Origin: Clostridiales bacterium
GTDB lineage: Bacteria; Bacillota; Clostridia; Christensenellales; Aristaeellaceae
Direction: 5' to 3'
Assembly (NCBI GenBank): GCA_022776785.1
Contig: JALFHA010000392.1
Coordinates: forward strand, 1-13,163
Length of the DNA stretch: 13,163 bases
The notes under the pieces are model-generated. The model worked only from the letters and a program-made list of their open reading frames with translations, had not been told where the DNA came from and ran no database searches. Positions 11,370 to 13,163 of the stretch are shown one piece after another. The translations under genes were made by a program, and so were the position numbers. Positions within the stretch are counted from its first letter, which is position 1, and each line of letters opens with the position of its first letter.

Positions 11370-13139
11370 TTATAGGGCGTTCAGCCCCGCAGCCAGTCCA
11401 AGGGCCCCACCTCCTTCCCCTATGCCCTGCGCATTGCCGCCGCGCAGCGCCTCGTTTTCCTGGCGCAGCCGCTCCAGCTCGCGGCGCATGGCGCTGCTTT
11501 CCTCCACCGCCGCCAGCACGCTCGCCTTTGTGCGGTAGCCCTCCATCAGGCGCACCACTGCCTCCGGCGGCAGGGGCTCACCCGCTTTGGCGCAGACGTC
11601 CACCACCTGCTGCAAAAACTCGTTGTCTGCCTGAATCTGAAGCGGATTGCTCTTGCGCACGTCCACGCGTACCGCGTAGGCCGGCCGCATCAGGGCATCG
11701 CCCTCGGCGTCCGGAGCGATGAGCGTCACCAGCCGTTCGCGCATCTGCCCGCTGGAGTCCCAGCCGCCTGCGATGCGCAGCGTCCGTCCGGGGGCGAGGT
11801 ATTCGCTCATCACCCAGATGATCTGCTCCACCATCTCCCGGAAAGCGTCCTTGAAGATCGCCGTATGCCATCGTGTGATCTTGCTTCCTGCGTCCTGAAG
11901 CGCCTGAATAGCGCTTGCCGCCGTCACACCGAGGCCCGCCTCGCCGCGGAGGAACTGGTTCTGACCGCAGTCCTGCTTCATGGCGTCCGCCAGATAGGTC
12001 ATCATCTGGTAGACCTGTCCGCTCAGCGGCTGCGCCTGCACGGTCTGCATCACCTCGCGGATGTCGCTGCCCTCCCACTCGATGATGGTCTTGCGCATAT
12101 CGGCCACATCCTCGGGGTTGACGCCGCTGCCCCTGCGGATGAAGTGCCTCTGCACGCTGCTCTCCCGCGCGTTGTCGTCGATGTACTGGATGTACCGGTC
12201 AATCGCCTCCTGCGTCCTGCTGTAGTCGTGCGCCATTCCGGTGCCAAAGGGTCTTCTCCATACCTGCCTGTACTTGTACAGTGTGAACGGGTACTGCCCG
12301 TGCGCATATACGCCCTCGACGTATTCCTCCTTGTCCGCGCCGCCGAAGCCCAGCTCCGTGCTGTAGAGCAGCGCGCCGCCGGCCAGCAGCGCCATGTGTA
12401 CCCGCGTGCGCCTGCTCTGCGCGTCATAGCGCTTGTACCAGTATTCCAGCAGCGTCGTGCGCTCGTCGTCGTCCGCGGCAGCTGTTGCCGCCTCCTCATC
12501 CCAGAGCGCCGCACGATCGGAGGCAACGTATCCCCTCGCGTGCGGATACCGCTCCTCCACCCACGTCACAGTCGTATGCGTCGCCTTGAAGCACGCGCGT
12601 CCGTCCTGAATGCTTTCTGCCGCCGGGTCGGGGTAGAAGTCCTCCGGGTGCCAGGCCAGCACGTTCACCATGCCTGCGCCATCCTCGGCCTCCTCATCCC
12701 AGAAGACCTGCGCCACGCCCGTTCCCGTCACAACGGCGTCCTCCATCAGCGTCTGATACTTGCCCGGCCAGCCCGCCTGATACAGCACATAGGAAACGAC
12801 GTCGCTCATCTCCTCCGCGCTTTGTGCCGTCTCCTCGCGCTCGGGCAGCATCTGCGCCTCGGGCAGGTTGTCCACCTGATCGGCGATCACGCTGTCCATG
12901 CAGCTCCCCAGGGTGTTGCCCGCCGGGGCGGTCATGCTCTGCTCGCTCATGTGCTTTGCACGGATCCGTCTCGCCTGCCGCATCTCCTCATGTGCCTCGG
13001 CCAATCCGTTTTGAAACCGTTCAAACAGCTCGTAGGCCCTGCGCACGAGCCTCTTTTCGGCGTCCCCGAGCGGCTGTGCAACGAGACTCCTGTCCTCCCG
13101 GCGCATCGTGCCCGCCGCATTTTTTCTTCTCTTCGCCAT
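11370..13139 (-). CDS. Phage portal protein, P22-like
   Basis: The 589-aa portal is the dodecameric ring at one capsid vertex through which DNA is packaged and ejected. Features of the podovirus P22-like group include an N-terminal helical region, a wing/stem region with VLAWHPEDFYPDPAA (160-174), RRPFGTGMAHDYSRTQEAID (295-314), the mixed segment QCGQNQFLRG-like at 389-399, and the conserved helix TAASAIQALQDAGSKITR (406-423). A C-terminal coiled-coil stretch (about 544-565, RRELERLRQENEALR) and a Gly-rich tail follow. It starts at the ATG at 13139 with AGGAAGGG upstream. The gene probably continues an operon whose terminase genes lie beyond the right edge. The TAA stop abuts the third structured RNA copy. 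Confidence 0.85.
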   Translation of the reverse strand: MAKRRKNAAGTMRREDRSLVAQPLGDAEKRLVRRAYELFERFQNGLAEAHEEMRQARRIRAKHMSEQSMTAPAGNTLGSCMDSVIADQVDNLPEAQMLPEREETAQSAEEMSDVVSYVLYQAGWPGKYQTLMEDAVVTGTGVAQVFWDEEAEDGAGMVNVLAWHPEDFYPDPAAESIQDGRACFKATHTTVTWVEERYPHARGYVASDRAALWDEEAATAAADDDERTTLLEYWYKRYDAQSRRTRVHMALLAGGALLYSTELGFGGADKEEYVEGVYAHGQYPFTLYKYRQVWRRPFGTGMAHDYSRTQEAIDRYIQYIDDNARESSVQRHFIRRGSGVNPEDVADMRKTIIEWEGSDIREVMQTVQAQPLSGQVYQMMTYLADAMKQDCGQNQFLRGEAGLGVTAASAIQALQDAGSKITRWHTAIFKDAFREMVEQIIWVMSEYLAPGRTLRIAGGWDSSGQMRERLVTLIAPDAEGDALMRPAYAVRVDVRKSNPLQIQADNEFLQQVVDVCAKAGEPLPPEAVVRLMEGYRTKASVLAAVEESSAMRRELERLRQENEALRGGNAQGIGEGGGALGLAAGLNAL

Positions 13140-13163
13140 CCTCTTCCCTTCCTTTCGTTTTCT

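Noticed and set aside
11289..11372. Twister self-cleaving ribozyme, because copy 3 contains ATGCCGGT followed closely by CAAGCCC
   Set aside because: Copies 1 and 2 lack the CAAGCCC part although they keep the rest, and I could not place the other conserved twister positions. It is probably chance.

Overview
The window joins two blocks. Positions 1-3691 look like bacterial chromosome. Positions 3813-13139 are the late (head, tail and lysis) module of a short-tailed phage, most simply a prophage, all transcribed on the minus strand. The sequence is GC-rich, nearly every gene has a strong GGAGG-type ribosome binding site, and the chromosomal genes include a secreted clostripain-family (C11) peptidase. 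Together these suggest a high-GC member of the Clostridia, possibly a gut species. This placement is an inference; there is no rRNA or tRNA to confirm it.

Chromosomal part: a polyprenyl-phosphate sugar-1-phosphate transferase (plus strand) starts surface-polysaccharide synthesis and converges on a secreted C11 peptidase (minus strand). A strong two-way terminator separates them. The peptidase has its own likely promoter at about 3737-3771, with two 11-bp direct repeats just upstream of the -10 box.

Phage part, in transcription order (right to left): P22-like portal; an acidic protein in the scaffold position with eight 5-residue repeats; N4-gp56-type major capsid protein; a 90-aa protein; a probable head-tail adaptor; a P22 gp10-like tail hub; a 60-aa helical protein; a Ser/Gln-rich helical protein that may be an internal or ejection protein; a tail fibre with a BppU-like N-terminus and a collagen-like stretch; an NlpC/P60 endolysin; and a class-4-type holin. 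Terminase would be expected beyond the right edge. No integrase, repressor or attachment site is visible, so the prophage boundary (probably 3692-3812) is inferred.

The most unusual feature is not a protein. A family of structured elements of about 80-95 nt lies between the head genes. Two copies are in exact 95-bp tandem between the capsid gene and the 90-aa gene (9211-9400). A third, collinear over 78 nt, begins at the portal stop codon and runs toward the scaffold-position gene (11289-11369). The copies share a terminal GC hairpin with one clear compensatory change, a long closing stem and a conserved core. In two of the three a competing hairpin could replace the terminal one. Next to the tandem pair is a further stretch of about 150 nt (9428-9576) with a nested fold and a very stable 12-bp hairpin. 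These look like cis-acting or processed RNAs of the head operon. I do not recognise them as a named RNA family.
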